Positions 12,699 to 15,281 of a stretch of 15,281 nt of DNA are shown piece after piece. Source of the stretch: Pseudomonadota bacterium (GTDB taxonomy: Bacteria > Pseudomonadota > Alphaproteobacteria > Paracaedibacterales > CAITNM01). The DNA is taken from assembly GCA_026400695.1 (NCBI GenBank), contig JAPLON010000023.1, positions 1-15,281 on the forward strand. Direction: 5' to 3'. The position numbers and the translations under genes are program-made. The notes beneath the pieces are model-generated. The model had not been told where the DNA came from, made no database searches, and saw only the letters and a list, made by a program, of their open reading frames with translations. The first letter of the stretch is position 1. Each line of letters opens with the position of its first letter.

Positions 12699-14126
12699 TT
12701 ACGTCCACCACCACCATTTCCTAGCAGCAGCATCACCCGCTCGGCGTTCTCTAGCCTCACGTTCCAATGCTGCTTGCAGTATTGAAATGTTTTGTTCTAC
12801 TGATTCTTTAAGTATCGCAATTTCTTGAGAGAATTGGTGTTTCATGCGCTGATTTGATTGTGTTAGTGCGGCTATTGTTTGAGCTTGTGCAGCGCGGTCC
12901 TTGTTTAATGTAGCAATTAACTCATTCTTATCAGATGCAGACAATAAATCAGTTGTAGCTGCAGTAATTTTTCCTTGTACAGTATTTGCAGCATCAAGCA
13001 AAGCAGCAGCAATATCGCTTGCTACTTGAGTCTTAGTCATGAAATTAACCTTTTCCAAAGCAGCAGTAATTTTGCTATCTACATCGTCACTAGTCACGAA
13101 TGGCTTAATAGCAGCATCAACTTTTCCTTGTGCAGTATTTGCAGCATCAAGCAAAGCAGCGGCAATATCGCTTGCTACCTCTTCACCAGTCACGAAATTT
13201 ATCCTATTTTCCTTAAGCTTTACAATCCTACCATTTGCGCTAGTAGAAACACCTGCTACATAAAGGGCACCATCCATAAATGTTATTGCCGCAGGAGAAG
13301 TAAGAGGATCTGACACTTTGCCCAAATCAGCTATTGTAGAAACAGTTGCTGGTCCTGCTTCATTAACAGTAATTTTACTAACAGATTTTGTTCCACCGTT
13401 GACTACAAAAAGATTTGTACCATCACTAGTTATACCCCTGGGGTTATCAAGTGAGCCAGCAGACATTTCAATAGAAGTAAAAGATACTGTGGTTGTTTTA
13501 TCATTAAGTTTTGCCTTTAGAATTCTGTTACTATTGCAATCAGTTAAATATAATTCGCCTTTCATACTGGTTATCCCAAATATCTTGCTGGGTCTAACAG
13601 AAGCAGTAACAGAAGTATCAAGCTGATATGATGGCAATGCTCTTATATCGTGGCTATTCTCGAAAACCTTATAAATATTTCCGACTTGATCTGCCGCATA
13701 TGGATATTTATAGGTGGTGGTATCGCCAGTTAACCCTACAACAATCAAATCAGTTAAGGTTACTGTGGGCGGGTTTGTAGTACCATAATATGTATTAATC
13801 TGTCTAATTCTCGATACATCACCTGGTTTTTCACATGCCCAGATATTGCCATCCACATATGCTATTCCACCACTGGCACCACTAAGAGTTGTTTTATCAA
13901 GTGTTTTTCGATCACCCTTGGGATCAACCCTAATAATTGATGCTTCACTAGTTTCAGTATTTGGTCTTACGTAAAGATTTGTGCCATCATTTGTCATGCC
14001 TTGAATTCCCACACCTAGATCGCAAAATTTCGAAGGTGCCCATGAGGCTGATAAGCTAGCCGAAAGGGCAATTGCCGCCACCAGTAATTTAATAGATTGT
14101 TTTTTAGAATGATTAATATTATCCAT
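12699..14126 (-). CDS. Exported beta-propeller (NHL-like) protein with C-terminal repeats and coiled coil
   Basis: 475 residues. A GGGA ribosome site precedes the ATG by about 7 bases. Signal peptide: basic NHSKKQS, hydrophobic core, cut near LSASWA. Residues about 30-305 carry recurring blade-like units (DGTNLYV, VDGNIWA, QVGNIYKV, MKGELYLTD, DGTNLFVV, MDGALYVAG), typical of NHL or YVTN-type six-bladed propellers that bind proteins, RNA or sugars. A 51-residue duplication follows (VASDIAAALLDAAN occurs twice). Next comes a long coiled coil (about 392-465) and an odd end, R-K-W-W-W-W-T. It interrupts a run of phage-like genes and has its own CtrA-type box and -10, which suggests independently expressed cargo. 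Confidence 0.85.
   Translation of the reverse strand: MDNINHSKKQSIKLLVAAIALSASLSASWAPSKFCDLGVGIQGMTNDGTNLYVRPNTETSEASIIRVDPKGDRKTLDKTTLSGASGGIAYVDGNIWACEKPGDVSRIRQINTYYGTTNPPTVTLTDLIVVGLTGDTTTYKYPYAADQVGNIYKVFENSHDIRALPSYQLDTSVTASVRPSKIFGITSMKGELYLTDCNSNRILKAKLNDKTTTVSFTSIEMSAGSLDNPRGITSDGTNLFVVNGGTKSVSKITVNEAGPATVSTIADLGKVSDPLTSPAAITFMDGALYVAGVSTSANGRIVKLKENRINFVTGEEVASDIAAALLDAANTAQGKVDAAIKPFVTSDDVDSKITAALEKVNFMTKTQVASDIAAALLDAANTVQGKITAATTDLLSASDKNELIATLNKDRAAQAQTIAALTQSNQRMKHQFSQEIAILKESVEQNISILQAALEREARERRAGDAAARKWWWWT
12969..13178. repeat. Direct 57-bp repeat inside the beta-propeller gene
   Basis: Copies at 12969-13025 and 13122-13178 differ at only two positions and are offset by 153 bp (51 codons), so they keep frame. 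They encode the repeated segment around VASDIAAALLDAANT. The near identity at DNA level suggests recent duplication or ongoing homogenisation and could allow repeat-number change. Confidence 0.85.
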
Positions 14127-14159
14127 TATAAATCCCGATCAAAAAATTTAATTATAAGT

Positions 14160-14194
14160 ATTATAATAAGTGTAATACGTTAATAATTTGTTAA
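14160..14194 (-). promoter_or_regulatory. CtrA-type box and -10 for the beta-propeller gene
   Basis: A perfect TTAA-N7-TTAA spans 14180-14194. On the minus strand TATAAT (14165 down to 14160) begins 18 bases after the start of the proximal half-site, and the ATG at 14126 is 53 bp from the box. The box overlaps the extreme end of the region after the 243-aa gene (stop at 14205). Confidence 0.62.
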
Positions 14195-14204
14195 TAATAA
14201 GTTA

Positions 14205-14936
14205 TTATTGGTCCTTTCTTTCGCATAAAATTTGTAAAGTATTTTGTGCACTAACTGGGTTTTCTACCGCTATGCTTGCGTATAGGTATTCCAAACTGCC
14301 ATCACTAACCTTAAAAGCCATCAGCCCCTGGTTCAGCGCTGCTCCTAATGAAAGCTTTTGAATAGGTGGAGGATGAAATAAGAACTTTATACTGCCAGAT
14401 GTCTTTGCCATCAGCTTACTGCAAGCGCTTAAACTATTTACGTATACTTTTTGTTCAAGTGGATTACTTGCGGTTTGTGCATACAACTGTTCAATTTCTA
14501 AAATGTTGTTTGATACCTTCCCACCGCATGGCCAAAAAGCTATTGGGCCAGCTGCACCTTCGCTGTAAATACTTGCAACCGTTGCAAACTCATGTTCAAA
14601 AACTGAGGGTAGCAATTGCCAATTTTGGTCTACCAAATTGTCTTTTTGCGCATAAAGAATTTGGGTTGGGCTTACCGTTACTTTCGCACACCGTGAACCA
14701 TCATTGCGCCAAACAAAGCTATTGCCTTCTTGTATTACTGGTATATCTTCATCTAAGCCAAATTCAATTTGCGCTTTAATCCATAATTGTTTTGGCGGTG
14801 GTATTACTTCTTCAAAGCAAATTTCTCCATACTGTGTACCAATTGAAAAATGTCCCATATCACTATTAATATGCGTCTGCTGTATTGGCAATGTCTTATC
14901 AAAGCCATCAGCTCCTAAAATTTTGTATCGAATCAT
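14205..14936 (-). CDS. Unidentified 243-aa protein, probably phage/GTA-associated
   Basis: Not recognised. The ATG at 14936 has a good ribosome site (AAAAGGTGA on the minus strand, about 6-14 bases upstream). There is no signal peptide and no membrane segment. The predicted character is beta-rich with scattered tryptophans (LWIKAQIEFG, FVWRNDGSRCAKV, DQNWQLLPS, IAFWPCGG), as in tail, baseplate or fibre-associated proteins. A Pro-rich turn (FHPPPIQ) lies near residue 187. It is on the same strand as the tail-fibre-like, hydrolase and holin genes but separated from them by the beta-propeller gene. The virion-part reading rests on context only. Confidence 0.72.
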   Translation of the reverse strand: MIRYKILGADGFDKTLPIQQTHINSDMGHFSIGTQYGEICFEEVIPPPKQLWIKAQIEFGLDEDIPVIQEGNSFVWRNDGSRCAKVTVSPTQILYAQKDNLVDQNWQLLPSVFEHEFATVASIYSEGAAGPIAFWPCGGKVSNNILEIEQLYAQTASNPLEQKVYVNSLSACSKLMAKTSGSIKFLFHPPPIQKLSLGAALNQGLMAFKVSDGSLEYLYASIAVENPVSAQNTLQILCERKDQ

Positions 14937-15068
14937 TTAATTCACCTTTTGATTTGTTTTGTGGTTTAAAATTATTGAAATATTTGAAAAATCTCCCCAA
15001 GATCCTGCAATTCTTCAAATAGCACTGGGTGTGTAATAGGTGATGTTGGCTATCTAAATCGCTTAGAC

Positions 15069-15107
15069 TTAATAGTATTTTAATAAATTTTGCTGCAGAA
15101 TTAGACT
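15069..15107 (+). promoter_or_regulatory. CtrA-type box before the right-edge exported protein gene
   Basis: TTAA (15069-15072), seven bases, TTAA (15080-15083). TTAATA (15080-15085) as a -35 and TAGACT (15102-15107) as a -10 would have a 16-bp spacer. The ATG at 15132 is 48 bp after the box. Confidence 0.55.
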
Positions 15108-15131
15108 AATACATCAATTGCTTGGGAAAAA

Positions 15132-15281
15132 ATGTTTCATAATAATCGTAATTTTTATTTAAAATGTTGTGCCATAGGTTTTCTGTCGGCTATCAGTTTT
15201 TTAAAAGCGACAGATGCCATATCTGAGCTTTTCCTACAAGAATGCCTTATCACTGATTGCGTAAAAGCCAAACCAAGGTTT
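15132..15281 (+). CDS. N-terminal part of an exported protein (runs off the window)
   Basis: 50 codons are visible from ATG 15132, with TGGGA (15123-15127) as ribosome site 4 bases ahead. The N-terminus is a signal peptide: basic/polar FHNNRNFYLK, hydrophobic CCAIGFLSAISFL, then KATDA as a likely cleavage zone. The paired cysteines before the hydrophobic core are not a lipobox. The visible mature part contains two cysteines (ECLITDC). Family cannot be judged. It diverges from the 243-aa phage-like gene across a 195-bp region and carries a CtrA-type box, like the other small exported-protein genes here. Confidence 0.72.
   Translation, partial: MFHNNRNFYLKCCAIGFLSAISFLKATDAISELFLQECLITDCVKAKPRF

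Noticed and set aside
12960..13200. Diversity-generating retroelement template/variable repeat pair
   Set aside because: The repeats are in-frame inside one gene, differ at two positions with no adenine bias, and no reverse transcriptase is present.
1..15281. CRISPR array, tRNA/rRNA genes, transposase or integrase
   Set aside because: No regularly spaced repeats, no cloverleaf or rRNA-like sequence, and no transposase or recombinase motif in any frame that I examined.

Overview
The window looks like alphaproteobacterial chromosome from a host-associated lineage, possibly of the Holosporales/Paracaedibacterales/Rickettsiales type that live in protists. Taxonomy here is inference. The reasons are: AT-rich DNA; a three-transmembrane holin of the gene-transfer-agent type typical of Alphaproteobacteria; five perfect TTAA-N7-TTAA motifs, the binding pattern of the alphaproteobacterial cell-cycle regulator CtrA; and an unusual number of genes for exported proteins, several with enzyme-like folds.

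Layout. 1-110: tail of an unidentified gene, with a terminator. 298/334-2442: large exported protein with a glycosyltransferase-like DxD region and a LacI/XRE-like helix-turn-helix at its C-terminus. 2526-5686: core genes, a HisC-type aminotransferase overlapping recG. 5687-7091: exported Rossmann/methyltransferase-like protein, followed by a broken second copy of the recG 3' end. 7092-7913: exported protein with an ADP-ribosyltransferase-like layout. 8085-9633: three small genes (a B-box-like zinc-finger membrane protein and two paralogous small exported charged proteins), each behind its own CtrA-type site. 9682-11046 (minus): exported protein with a kinase-like catalytic core. 11146-14936 (minus): a phage or GTA-derived block (unknown 243-aa protein, exported beta-propeller/coiled-coil protein, tail-fibre-like 121-aa protein, SleB-type cell wall hydrolase, holin). 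15132-end: start of another exported protein behind a CtrA-type site.

How it may work together. The core hisC-recG pair is the only clear housekeeping unit. Around it sits an accessory zone made mostly of proteins with signal peptides and folds (glycosyltransferase, methyltransferase, ART, kinase, lysine-rich) that would be useful against a eukaryotic host. Host action is inference from export signals and fold resemblance. All five perfect CtrA-type motifs I found by scanning the whole window by eye lie 48-85 bp before a start codon and none lies inside a gene, so five of these genes may share cell-cycle or developmental control. The beta-propeller gene has its own promoter-like site and a strong GC-rich hairpin, and it interrupts a run of phage-like genes, which fits a 'moron' cargo gene. 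No intergenic stretch exceeds 300 bases. No tRNA, rRNA, CRISPR array, integrase or transposase was seen.
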